Assembly (NCBI GenBank): GCA_000226015.1
Contig: JH152668.1
Span: 67,144-98,205, forward strand
From: Mnemiopsis leidyi
Taxonomy: Eukaryota; Ctenophora; Tentaculata; Lobata; Bolinopsidae
Direction of reading: 5' to 3'
Length of the DNA: 31,062 bases
Positions 1-9,974 of this stretch are shown here, piece by piece (positions within the stretch are counted from its first letter, which is position 1; every line of letters starts with the position of its first letter). Both the position numbers and the translations under genes were made by a program. The notes under the pieces are model-generated. The model was not told the origin of the DNA, ran no database searches, and was given only the letters and a program-made list of their open reading frames with translations.

Positions 1-27
1 AGAGAGAGAGAGAAAGAGAGAGAAGGA
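1..27. repeat. AG-rich microsatellite at the window edge
   Basis: A simple (AG)n tract with a few interruptions opens the window. Its true left end lies outside. Confidence 0.9.
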
Positions 28-356
28 GTTTAACATCTGTAAAACTGTAAGTGTATCGGAAATGTTCCAGGAACTGTGACGGAGTTCCGGAGTTGTAGAG
101 CGTCCCTCAATTGGCACGGCAGTTAGAATTAGTGTGCTGAGAAGTAGGGGTTCAGTACGTGTGGGTCAGTAATTAGAGGAGTACCCCGTATACCCCGTAT
201 TTGTGGCAAAGAGAGGGCTTGTTGACAAGCTTCACTAGTGGTCGAGGTACTGGCACAGTTCCGTCTACCTACACACTCATCAAGACAAGCCGGAGAGAAC
301 TGGGATTGAGCGCTGTAAAGAATGTGATCAGGACATCCTCATTGCAGCTCCGTGGT

Positions 357-381
357 CACGTGACTGTGTCTTGGTCACGTG
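357..381. promoter_or_regulatory. Paired E-box palindromes (GTCACGTGAC type)
   Basis: Two CACGTG cores at 357-362 and 376-381 sit 19 bp apart and each reads GTCACGTGAC. That is the canonical palindrome bound by bHLH-leucine-zipper factors of the USF/MITF/TFEB group. A second pair lies at 728-733 and 746-751. The sequence match is exact. A regulatory role is inferred, because no gene start has been fixed nearby. Confidence 0.4.
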
Positions 382-591
382 ACGGGAAGCAAACACGCAG
401 CGGGACTGTTGACAAGAAGAGAGGAAATGAGGCGAGGATCTTTGAACAGCTTCCGAGGGTTGAAGTCGGAAAATTCTGGAAATTTCACGCTACGAAGGTG
501 AAAACGTAAGTAGACGGCACAGCGTGGATCATGAGGTAAAACCACACTGGCACACTGGGCTTGTGATGATCTGTCAACAAGAATAGGATAA

Positions 592-657
592 CGGAACTAT
601 AGGATCTTCAAGTCAGACTACATTACGGAATTATAGGATCTTCAACTCAGACTACAT
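592..657. repeat. 34-bp tandem duplication
   Basis: Two adjacent copies (592-625 and 626-657) of a unit beginning CGGAA and containing ATAGGATCTTCAA differ at only a few bases. This is a recent local duplication with no coding content seen. Confidence 0.8.
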
Positions 658-3600
658 GCGATCAAAACGTGGACGGTTTAACATAAATGTCGGACTTCGC
701 CATTATATCCCGACCTGGAATTTTTGTCACGTGTCCGGTCAATGTCACGTGACAGTCAGGTAACAGGGCAGATGTTCCATCAAAAACACGAAGCGGTACA
801 AAACATCGAGTTATCAACATGAGATCTCGCTCAAATTAGAGACAGACGAAGAGAATCCACGTGCCAGTTCGTACGTAGCCCGCTCTAGCCCGTAACATCT
901 CAACAATCTGAATCCTAGAGTGTGTATCACTGAATTCGGGCTAACTTTGGCAGGCACTGCGCTGATACAACTCCCAGTGTTGGACTAAGGGACTCCTAGG
1001 CCACTACAAACCTTACATAAATTTGTTATTTTTGGGGAAAGCCAATAAAAACGAGCTGACTGTTGGCCTTCCACGCGGTTTCGGGCTTGTCTGGGGTAGG
1101 CTGTTATGACTCTGTAACTAGGACGAGACGTTGTAAAACGTACAATTACTCTGTAGTGCGTAAAAGAACTCGGGTAAAAGCAGAGTGCAGCTAAGCCGGT
1201 TTGGTCTGACCAAGGGAAAGTAGGAGTGGACTGAGGAGGCTTATGGCGACTAATGGAGGATCTATACGGCAAAGGCGAGCACGTCCACAAAGGGAACAGT
1301 TGACATCACTTCTTCAGAGACACACCGCAAATAATGGAAACTACAATCGGATGTCAACGAATGCATAAAAATGCATAGGAAGAAAGCTTAAGTGGAGTTA
1401 ATGGATAGTTACCAAAGGTCCATGTAGCGGCGTAAAGGTAACTTACAAAGAAGAAACTAATTAAAGAGATTAATTGATTACATTATTGACAGGTCTAACA
1501 GACAACAATCGACCTTAAATCATTAACTAAAGATGTAGATCAGCTGTCTTGTGGCGCCACGCGCTTCTTGTAATGAGGATTTTAAAATGTTTCGTAGTTT
1601 AAATGATTTAAGTTATTGGTTAAAAAAGTTATTTAACAAGAAAGCTATTACAAAATGATACTTAAGATTTTGAATTATTAGTTTTTGAACGAATATCCGT
1701 AAGCCAAATCATTAATTACGAGTAACAACTAGAGTTACAAAAGAGTGGGATCACAAAAGACTGAGGAAAACGGGTAAAAGTTAGGGATCGTCGACATTGC
1801 GGTGTAAATGTTTATCACTAAAGCTTACATCGGAACCGGTAATCCTCTTCAATTGACATTTATAAGAGCCAAATAAATCTCACTAATTGCCTAGACAATT
1901 GACCAAACGATTGTAGACATTTTCCGACAACGAAAATGTACACAGGATTCTCTTGGGCGGTTACAATAATTAGTGGTGAAAGTGCCAAGGTACAAAAACA
2001 AGAACTTAAGTGGCGATAACGGGTGAAATAATCACCAATTTAGTGGCGCGGACGTAAATTCAATTTGTAAACGCGGTGTAATCTAAAACCATCCGTTCGA
2101 ATTAACGAGACATTCACATTAGTCGATAGGAAAAGATTTTTAAAATGGACGTTTAGAGGCCTTATCGGAATGAATAAGAAGGCAGAAATTTAATATGGAT
2201 CGTAAAATAACATAACAAAGTTTGCCAGAATCTAGCTTCAAGGCACTCCTACAGTTGAAGAACAACTCAAAATGGACCATGAAAGCAGCTATTGACGGTT
2301 GGACAAATGAGACAGTTGTGACTTAGTGAGTACCAACAAAATGAACCCAACATATATTAGCGCAGGCCGAGAATATCGAAAGTTGACAAATAAAATAAAT
2401 GTCAAAGCTACGTACGTAACACTAACACCGTGACAAGGAGTATTCGGAATACCAGAGTGTGACCAGCTACTGAGGACTTGACATCCCTCAAGACTTGACA
2501 TGATCCAAATTCCTTAGAACGGCGCAGAAGTACACAAAAATGCAGAAACCTAGTGAATCCTTGACCAAATTAGACGGCTGTTTTAGAGTTGGACGAGGTC
2601 CTCTCAAAACGTTACAAGTACAATCCTATGTTACAAAAGGAAACAAAGTGACGAGCGACGGCAGCCCGAGCTGGCATGACAAATAGGTCCTATTTGAAAT
2701 AGGACAAGGCACAGTATTCCGACAGTGTTTAAAGTTAGACTGGTAAAAATAAAACGTAGAGGAACATTGTCGACAGGTGTAATGGGGAATGTTGGAACGA
2801 GTCTAAGTTCACAATCTGGAAGGCTAACCAAAGTATGCAGTGCGAATACTCAAATATCTTGCTTGCTAGTTCTCACGCTGTCTTGAATTTTCACACCTTA
2901 ACCGGAGAACCATGCTTTAACTAAAATCTACTCTGTACTTATTTTTCTGGATAAATTTCTGGAAATCTGCCAGAGATGCTACAGAGCTAGATATGAATCC
3001 TGATAGTGAAAAGTTTTAAACATGATGATTTATGTGAAAGTGAGAAAGTCTTCTGAAGCATTTGAAAACCAGAAAAGCAAACAAAAAAGAGAAAGATAAA
3101 TATCAATAATAATACTGGTAAATGCAGAAGTGATGAGGAGGCGAGACTTAATATCATTTTACTTGTTTTGCAGATTATAAGATTACGAAATATAAAGTCC
3201 CATAGACTGCCGATAAATGGATTAATTGCACTGACTACGTTTACAATAAACGGCTTTAATTAGCTTGTCTCAAAGTACCAAGGGGAGGACTAATTTGTAG
3301 AATTAATGGCTTTGAAAATCAAGAAATAAGACAACTTGCAAACTAACTAATTAACAGAGGATGAGAGAAAGAAAACATTAACAAAGTCAAGCATGAGTAG
3401 TAACCATCAGAACTATCTCTGTGTCTCGAACTAGCTCCAATAAACAGTTAGTTATCACGTTTACTGGATTGGAACTGCAAGCATGGCAACTTCCAGCTCT
3501 TTTCAGTGCTTGAAAAGCGGAGGTAGCACCGGATACAAGAATGCCGGTCTATCTGTGCATCACGTAAATTTTCACTTATTTCAGAGCTTCTCTGCTTCTC

Positions 3601-4875
3601 GGGGCTTCCCATTGGACAGTGAAGCGAGCTGTAAACGTAAATATAAAACTATACAATAACAAGTACAAAAACAAGAAACCATCGTCTAAAGTTGGCGTCA
3701 ACTAACTCAGAACAAAAAGTTTAAAATAGCCGACTTTCGGAATACAAACAAAATCAGCAATTTAAACAGCTCAAAACAGCTTTAAATAATCTCCATGTTA
3801 TCAAAAATACATCAAGAAGTACCGATATTAAGACTAAGTGACGGTCCACAGTTCAACAAAAAGTAGGACAGATGGATACTCTAACGATAAGAGCGAATTT
3901 GAGAATTAGAGGGCCGATACTTGGCAAGGAATTAACTTTTTAGATTTCTTAAAGACTTCCCGCACTGTGAGGGGGCGTTTTTAAAACTTTCTATGTTTTC
4001 AGAGGAACTAAGGGCTTCATATTTTCCAGAACACTAAACGACGTAACACTGTTGCCTAATTACTTATTGATTTATGTGCGGCTCAATGAAACACGAACTT
4101 TTAAAAAAAGAAGTTCACGTGAAATGCAAAAATTGAGGCTGAGGCAATTACAGTAAAAACTAAAATTATTGCATTGATTCTTAACTTCCTAACGAAAGTT
4201 TTTCTTAACGGTAATATTTGACGCAATAGAGAAATGACGATATATTCAGTATTATATTTAATTGGTTAGACTTCGTAATTCGGCAAAGGGGACAGAACGA
4301 CTTGAAGTACAAGTGCCGACAAAGATTATCAGTATTGTAAAAATCAATCTCCAATTATAACTTGAAATTAGTAGGTCTATAAGAGATATCTTTAGATCTA
4401 CTAGATATTTACAGTTACCACTGGACGGGTACTTTCAGAAAATCAGAACTTCACGCATAAGGTCATGAGTTCGAGTTCGACTGAGAGACTCGCAATGGTT
4501 GCCAAAAAAAGCAAAAAGGCCGTTAAATAAGAAAAATGTACGATGACACGTGTCTGTTTAACAGACTCAATCAAGTTTTGTCGATCTTGAAGCCATATGG
4601 AATATGTTAAGGAAAAGGATGTGATTGCTGTCCAGGAAACTGTTATGGTATTTAGCTGCAGGGATTGCAACCTAACTTTTTTACGAGAAGAGACATTTTG
4701 GGAAAAGTTACATTTTTCAAATTTCATCGGGGCGGAAATGTCCAAGTGTTGTCATAAATTTACACGTTAACATTAAAAGTTGGACACTCGAACACGTAAA
4801 ATAAGAGGATAAAGCTATTTGCAGTCTTGAAACCCTCCCAAACCTTCAAAGCTATAATAAACTTTAATGTAAGAT

Positions 4876-4948
4876 TTACCATCTAGGAACTGAAAAAGGA
4901 AGGGTAAGATTTTAACTTACCATCTGGGAACTGACAAAGGAAGGGTAA
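4876..4948. repeat. Direct duplication of an exon end with its splice donor
   Basis: A 32-bp segment occurs twice, at 4876-4907 and 4917-4948, with 30 of 32 bases identical. The right-hand copy is the 3' end of the C-type-lectin-like exon plus its donor (GATG then GTAAGT on the minus strand). The left-hand copy repeats that end inside the following intron, with a weaker donor-like GATGGTAAAT. The intronic copy also contains a pyrimidine run ending in CAG that could serve as an acceptor. Confidence 0.8.
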
Positions 4949-5566
4949 CATTTCCGTCAGACTCTTCGTCTCCAGATCTCCGTCAGCGTTTATAGTAAGA
5001 TTTCCGTCAGGACCCTCAGTTGGGATGTAGGTCAGATTTATGATGGGTGTTGTAGTTGCTGAGTAGAGGGTGTTGTTTTGTCGGTACACATTAATCCACC
5101 CACTGAAATACAGTCGTAGTAATTACTTTGTTGAGGAAAGGGAGGGATTTGCGGAGGACAAGTAATAAGCGTCCCCCAATTCTACGTCCTCTATCAAGAT
5201 TCAAGAATCTCTTCTATCAACACTCACATTTCAAAATGAGGGTTAATTATAAAAGTTTTAACTTTTAACGAGGAACTTTATAATAGTGCCAAATACCTAT
5301 CGCAAACTGACAGGACCAAATTTGTTAAATATATTGAAGCTGGAAACGAGCCAAATCGTACCTGTATCCTTGAAGAAGCTGGAGAACTAGAGTGTACTCG
5401 TAGTCGTTGCGCGGCGCGCCCAGCTCGCCGCCACGAGCACTGCAGTAGTTGTGAGCCCATCTCAGTCCAGAGGGTCCGATACCGACTTTGAACCTGCTGT
5501 AACCTGGGGAAGGTAAACTGTTAGTCGCGACTAAGGTTGACTTCAGTTCGGACGCAACAGTCAAGA
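4921..5566 (-). CDS. C-type-lectin-like domain, two exons of a partial gene
   Basis: Two minus-strand exons, 5566-5362 and 5102-4921, join in frame. The first follows an acceptor (CACTTCACAG) and ends at CAG|GTACGA. The second follows TATTTCAG and ends at GATG|GTAAGT. The first carries the fold's helix signature (RWAHNYCSARGGELGAPRND) and the second opens with GWINVYRQ and closes with LPFLCQ, the typical last cysteine. C-type-lectin-like domains bind sugars or proteins, usually outside the cell. The inner cysteine pair is missing and no calcium-binding EPN, QPD or WND motif is visible, so sugar binding is doubtful. The first exon is entered in phase 1 and the second left in phase 1, so coding exons exist on both sides but are not identified. 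The fold is fairly sure; the complete gene is not. Confidence 0.65.
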
Positions 5567-6153
5567 CTGTGAAGTGTGAACGACTGAACGTACCATATGG
5601 TCATCAGGTTAACTCTGAATTTCATAGAGAAAACGGACATCCCAAAATTCAGTGAGATATCTGGGTTGAAGTTACTAAAGCACTGGAGCTATGAATACAT
5701 TGCTATTAGCTATCGCTAAGGTCAACAGTGTGCAGTTATTTTGAACGCTCTTATATCGAGAATAATGAGTACCATTTGTTAAAGTACGACAAGATGCCAC
5801 AAAACATCCGTACAAATATCTGTATCACATACGATACCCTATAGCGTAGACATTATGTGCGTCATACGGATATTGTACCGACGTTTTGTATGGGCATATT
5901 TGAATATCTAAAGTTTATTGTGGGACCGATCATTTAGAGAATTTTAACACTTCGCAACCTTGGTCAGAATTCCAGAGATGTTAATCAAGATTAAAGAATT
6001 CTTCTAAAGCAAAGAAAACTTGAGAATCCAAAAAACTTGTGACGACATTGAACGTGGAGCTCACGACTAGAATTTCGACACGAAATAGGGAATGAACTAA
6101 CGCAGCACACCTGATTTGCAACACGAGTTTAGAAATGTTGGATTTTGCCAGCA
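5567..6153. other. No gene recognised; contains a long hairpin
   Basis: This stretch lies upstream of the lectin-like exons on the minus strand. No coding segment with convincing splice sites was found. Its only notable content is the imperfect inverted repeat at 5790-5902. Confidence 0.5.
5790..5902. repeat. Imperfect inverted repeat (hairpin of about 113 bp)
   Basis: The left arm (from 5790, beginning CAAGATGCCAC) pairs with the reverse complement of the right arm (ending 5902, ...GGGCATATTTG) over about 45 bases, with small indels and mismatches. About 20 bases form the loop. It could be a small foldback element (MITE-like) or a structured RNA. No flanking target-site duplication was established. 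Confidence 0.6.
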
Positions 6154-6366
6154 ATGTTCGGTGAGAATCATCCTGTCCCAAGGGAGGGGACATCTCTCTA
6201 TACTTCCGTTATGAAACGTTTTGTGGGTAAAGTCTGGGGACGCCTGGGAGTGAATCACCAGACACAGAATCCTGAGACCAAGAACCATGTAGAGTTTGAG
6301 GAACATGAACCAGAAGATGAGGAGCGGCAAATTAGAGCAGACCAAGACCGATTCGAGTTGGTCTAA
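6154..6366 (+). CDS. Unrecognised 70-residue ORF, possible terminal exon
   Basis: The frame from ATG at 6154 to TAA at 6366 encodes a charged protein: a basic middle (MKRFVGKVWGRLGVN) followed by an acidic tail (EFEEHEPEDEERQ). Codon choice is coding-like, and a pyrimidine-containing acceptor (TTTTGCCAG) lies just upstream of the ATG, so this may be the last exon of a plus-strand gene rather than a free-standing small protein. I do not recognise a family. A 15-bp tandem repeat starts right after the stop codon. Chance remains a real alternative in a window this long. Confidence 0.3.
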   Translation: MFGENHPVPREGTSLYTSVMKRFVGKVWGRLGVNHQTQNPETKNHVEFEEHEPEDEERQIRADQDRFELV

Positions 6367-6411
6367 AGGTTGGTCTACAACAGGCTGGTCTACAACAGGC
6401 TGGTCTAGACC
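6367..6411. repeat. 15-bp tandem repeat, three copies
   Basis: The unit AGGCTGGTCTACAAC occurs three times in a row with one or two changes per copy. It begins immediately after the stop codon of the preceding ORF. Confidence 0.85.
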
Positions 6412-7215
6412 CTAGAGGTAGGTCTGGTGGATGTAAACAAAGAACGTTCAAACAAAACTCGGCAAATAGCAGAGTGATCAAACAAGATACAAAGTGACGA
6501 TGCGGGGTGTCACTGTTCGTCCCTCCAATAAGAGCGGATCTGGACACAGTAATCCAGGACGTTGAGTGCAGGTTAGGACGGGTAGCTAGTTCAGGAAGTT
6601 AGAGCTGTCCTCTAAATCTCACTTTCTCAAACTGTCAGCCACTTCAGTAGCCATTTGTAACCAAACCCGCAGACAACTGCACCGGCTGGTGTCTTATCAG
6701 CCTGGTTTTAGCCGACTTTTTAACACTTTTACCCGGGTTGATGTTTAGGTAAACACGTGATCAACCAATACCATGATTGTTGTAAAACTGAAGTTTTTGT
6801 CAAACTTAAAGATGTATCAGGTTTTTTGAAACATGGTTCAATCATTATATCATCACAATTTGCGACATTAACTCCCGTGACGTTATTAGTAAACAAGGAT
6901 GATTTCACGTTGACGGCAAGACACATGCTTTCATTAACTAGCTAATGATCAGATTGAGGATATAATATTCCTTAATTGCATATTTTAATTAAGAGACACG
7001 ACAGAAAACATTAGCCATTAACCCAGCACACAAAACTTTGATGAAGAATATTCACGTTTACATTCGCTAATAATCTGGTGTAATACACAAAGTATAGACA
7101 ACAGTTAACGTGTGTCGCTAGACGAATTAACATATTCAGACATTCAGTGATAAGAGTAGATGCGGAGAGAGTGGAGACAGGTTTACTGAGAGAAACCCAG
7201 GGTCTCCTCTTTCAG
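6412..7215. other. No gene recognised
   Basis: Only short chance frames are present on both strands. One CACGTG core lies at 6754. The last bases (TCCTCTTTCAG, ending 7215) look like a strong splice acceptor for the plus strand. Confidence 0.45.
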
Positions 7216-7219
7216 CATA

Positions 7220-7749
7220 ATGGATCAGGTGTCACCATTTCTCGCTGGAGCCAGATATTCCCAGGCCATGACCCAGACCTCAGACAAAACGCGGCTAAAT
7301 AAATGGATGAAGATCCTGGAGGTTTGAAGTCTTCTATGGAGTCTGCTGCGACCTCCTTAAAAAGTGATGCCATCTTCACGGGAGTTTCTATTCGTTTGGC
7401 CCATTTTTTCCTTGCAGGGGACTAAATGGTATAGATGAGGATAAAGATTAAAACTTCGATAAAGTTATAATATCATAAAACTCTGCTGGCGAATAAGTAA
7501 TATATTGACCTCTTACTACCACCTCCTGTTGATTCTCAAAAGACACGCTTCCCTGTGATGGTCGTTAACGCTTACAGACTGGTCAACTCAAGTATCTTAG
7601 CTAAGTATAGTCGTCCCGGTACATACTACATAAAACTTTCTAAGATACGGTCCAGCAGCTTTGCATTTGAAGGGTTGTCAGTCCTAGTTATCGTTACAGC
7701 TCTTGTTAAGCAGTCGCAAAACCATACCGGCAAGAAGTTCTATATCTAG
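7220..7749 (+). CDS. Candidate small spliced gene, unrecognised
   Basis: A strong acceptor-like site (CTCCTCTTTCAG, ending 7215) sits five bases before an ATG at 7220. The frame then runs 34 codons (MDQVSPFLAGARYSQ...) to a possible weak donor GAG|GTTTGA at 7321. Two phase-0 continuations exist. A good acceptor at 7417 (TTTTTTCCTTGCAG) gives six more codons and a stop, making 40 residues. A weaker acceptor at 7542 joins a 68-codon frame ending at TAG 7749, making 102 residues. An acceptor placed just before the start codon would suit a 5' UTR intron or a trans-spliced leader. No domain is recognised, and the weak donor is the main reason for doubt. Confidence 0.3.
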
Positions 7750-8442
7750 CGATTTAAGAATTTGGTCTGGGTAATAATAATATTTGCAAAATTTGCTGAT
7801 TTTTTATGGTCAGTAGCTAGAATCTTAAAATATCTAGTTAGTAGGCTTCTAGTCTCAGGATAGTCTGTAGCAGGCATCGCAGGAGACTGATGCTTATATT
7901 GATCCACACAAAGACACAAGTGTGGCAAGGTAAGTAGATATGTCATGTCGTGCATGTGGAACCCACCACGATAAAAATAACTTAGGGCAAATAATCTAAA
8001 TTTAGCAATTATCAAGTAGCCCATCCAAACATCTTCGAGCCATACAAATTAATATTGTGAATCGTAAAGTTGTAAGAATTGACACGGCACTTGCCAGCAA
8101 ATTCATGCTAACTGCAGTGTTGAGTGGTATAACAACCTCAATAAACAACTGCAGCACCTAGCCGTGTATCTTTGTAAGGGTGCCCTCTAAGGAGTCGTAG
8201 ACCGATACGGAGAGCGTGACCCCTTTATCAGCTGTGTCACGTGTAGCGGTCACGTGGATCAGGATTTATCTAGTTCTACGGGAGACATCCGGAACTTTAG
8301 GGGATCTCTTATGTTTACAAATATTGTACTCTTACTATATTTGGAAATGGAAATTGCATATCTAGAATGCTGAGTTGCAGCCTGAGCATCATTACACACA
8401 AATACTCAAGTACGTGGCGAGCCAAGTGCAAAAAGGCGAATA
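7750..8442. other. No gene recognised; two E-boxes
   Basis: A minus-strand ATG frame of 92 codons ends at 7746 but has no recognisable motif. Two CACGTG cores lie 13 bp apart at 8238 and 8251, the first in the context GTCACGTG. They stand about 200 bp from the X-box/CRE pair to the right. Confidence 0.4.
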
Positions 8443-8471
8443 GTTGCCATAGTGACGTGAGCATGACGTCA
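8443..8471. promoter_or_regulatory. RFX X-box next to a CRE
   Basis: On the minus strand 8456-8443 reads GTCACTATGGCAAC, a full match to the RFX consensus GTHNYYATRRNAAC. Seven bases away, at 8464-8471, is a perfect CRE (TGACGTCA). RFX factors control ciliary genes in animals, and paired RFX and CREB sites form the X1/X2 boxes of vertebrate MHC class II promoters. The sequence match is direct; use as an enhancer or promoter is inferred. Confidence 0.4.
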
Positions 8472-8563
8472 TGACAAAATTGCTACCCGCTGAGTAATTA
8501 CGACAGTCACAATCGTGAGTTTGAGCAGTGGAACTTAGCAGCAAGCTTGTCAACACTACCTCT

Positions 8564-8792
8564 TCAAGTTGTCCTCGTGAGCAAACACACGGGGTTCTCT
8601 GGGAAAGCAAAGTTTGCACTGAACATTCTGAGAGTCATAAAAGTACACAGCCTCGTATAAAATCGTAGAGCTTCTCCAGTGCCTCCACTGGAGCAGCCCG
8701 ACTTTAATCCATCTGATAAGGGCAACTTCAATGACAGATGAGCTATTTTTACTTCCCAGAGGGGCAGATGCAAAAATTATCACTGAATTCAA
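8564..8792 (-). CDS. Candidate second exon of the secreted protein starting at 9326
   Basis: Downstream of the signal-peptide exon at 9167-9326, an acceptor-like TTGAATTCAG is followed by a frame that opens in the required phase 1. It runs about 75 codons (IIFASAPLGSKNSSSVIE...) to a weak donor (AAGAG|GTAGTG) near 8564. Visible features are a tryptophan-rich middle (RWIKVGLLQWRHWR) and a CxxC (CKLC). No family is recognised. It is listed because phase and position fit the upstream exon; the weak donor, the AT-rich setting and the lack of homology keep confidence low. Confidence 0.25.
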
Positions 8793-9166
8793 ATTTGGAA
8801 AAAAGCTCCCCAATTCTTAATACACAGCTTTTAAAATTTCTCACCAAACAGGGATAATAATGAATGAAAATTTGGCATTTTTAGAAAACTCGATTTTTCT
8901 TTACCCATTTGTGATTTATAATTTCAGTTTTTAATTCCGTTGTTAAAGTTTTGATAATGCAAATTGCAAATGATGATGATTAGTCCAAACATCCTATACA
9001 AAAAGGAATGCTTCTTATGAATAATGAAAAACATTTTTCCTAGAGGCCGGGTTTTAGAAAAACAAAGTTGGATAAAACAAAAGTAGTTCTGTATTATACC
9101 TATCTAAACAAGAACTTAATGATTATTGACGGTTCATCTACAGAAGGTCAAGAAGGGACATCTCAC

Positions 9167-9326
9167 CTGGCTCATCACAACAATCCTGCATGTCGTGGAT
9201 CTGGAGACAATACTCGGCAGGGTGTTTCATTCTCGGGAAGTAGCAAGATCTGACCGTTCTTTTGCACGTGGAGACGAGCTGGTAGCACGCCAGGATCACC
9301 GCCACCAGCCCTACTCTACTTCCCAT
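9167..9326 (-). CDS. First exon of a secreted cysteine-containing protein (copy 1)
   Basis: From ATG at 9326 the minus strand encodes 53 residues before a good donor (CCAG|GTGAGA) at 9167. Residues 1-21 form a signal peptide (MGSRVGLVAVILACYQL...). The mature part holds C28, C40 and the pair C49-C50, ending CCDEP. The spacing C-x11-C-LQ-x6-CC-DE matches the exon at 12271-12520, and both stop in phase 1 just after CCDE. That shared layout supports a real duplicated exon. The product should be extracellular. I do not recognise the cysteine pattern as a named domain. The remaining exons are uncertain: 8564-8792 and the lectin-like exon at 5566 are both phase-compatible. Confidence 0.45.
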
Positions 9327-9731
9327 TTACTTGAGGCGATAAGGTGCTGTTGCCAGGTGTTAAGGTGATGTTGCTAGGCGACAGGACCAGGTGTTACGGG
9401 GACCAGGTATCAGGACGAGGCAACGCGGAGCAGAACATCACTAGAAAAATAGAGGAATAACGAGAACAATGTACGATTAAATCAGACTAGGACTGCTCAG
9501 AAGCAGGAACGCGTTTCTTCTGTAACTATTAAGACTAAACCGTATCACCATCTGGTGATGACAATTCCTGATTCGCGATGTCTCTATTGGTACCGCTTTC
9601 TATTGGCTGGCGAACATGTGATTATTGGCTCAAAGAAGTCTGCGCTTGGTCTTAACTTCTTCTAGTTCGGTCCTTAGGATTAGTGACAGGGAAAATTATA
9701 GTTTCACTAAAGTTTTATCAGAAGAAGCATA
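9327..9731. other. No gene recognised; imperfect GTTGC repeats
   Basis: Immediately upstream of copy 1 there are imperfect repeats around GGTGCTGTTGCCAGGTGTTA, continuing with GTGATGTTGCTAGGCGAC to about 9420. These resemble RFX half-sites but do not form a full X-box. No gene is seen. Confidence 0.35.
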
Positions 9732-9971
9732 TTAACATTGTGCTTTATAGTAACAAACATGCATGCTTGGCATAGTTTCGAGATCAGGAATTATTGGGAT
9801 GGCGTCTACCGCACCCCAGCACTGTAAACTCCGAGAAAGCATCACAAAAATGCCTCCAGGTTTCGACTCGAACTGTGCTGTGCTGCTGTCAGCGAACCTG
9901 AGAAAATCAAATAGCCCGAAAGGATCAAGGTAGAACTGCCAGAAGCTTTCAAGTAACGTAGTTAGGTCAGA
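9732..9971 (-). CDS. Unrecognised minus-strand ORF, possible exon or remnant
   Basis: A frame of about 80 codons has a protein-like composition with aromatic clusters (FWQFYLDPFGLFDFLRF) and a proline-containing segment (AIPIIPDLETMPSM). There is no ATG at its start, so it would have to be an internal exon. Several CAG trinucleotides could act as acceptors and none stands out. I recognise no family. It lies between the two signal-peptide exons on the same strand, so it could be an exon of the copy 2 gene or a decayed fragment. Confidence 0.2.
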   Translation of the reverse strand, partial: SDLTTLLESFWQFYLDPFGLFDFLRFADSSTAQFESKPGGIFVMLSRSLQCWGAVDAIPIIPDLETMPSMHVCYYKAQC

Positions 9972-9974
9972 CAA

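Larger units (their letters stand above)
28..4875. other. Largely non-coding stretch with E-box clusters
   Basis: I see no convincing gene in this 4.8 kb. Open frames reach about 100 codons but start at TTG or CTG and lack recognisable domains. The first kilobase is richer in G and C than the rest and has CACGTG palindromes at 357, 376, 728, 746 and 858. An open frame at 201-509 ends in a splice-donor-like AAAACGTAAGT, so a 5' exon there cannot be excluded. A minus-strand frame at 4443-4745 has a hydrophobic segment but starts at TTG. The remainder is AT-rich and featureless. Confidence 0.5.

Noticed and set aside
201-509. 102-codon plus-strand frame ending in a donor-like AACGTAAGT
   Set aside because: It starts at TTG, has no recognisable domain, and overlaps an E-box-rich region better explained as regulatory or untranslated.
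985-1290. 101-codon minus-strand frame
   Set aside because: TTG start, low-complexity composition, no splice sites or domain.
4443-4745. 100-codon minus-strand frame with a hydrophobic stretch and a vaguely fibronectin-like TVSW
   Set aside because: TTG start and AT-rich DNA; the similarity is too slight to call, although it lies downstream of the lectin-like exons.
7746-8024. 92-codon minus-strand ATG frame
   Set aside because: No domain or supporting splice sites; length is within chance for this composition.
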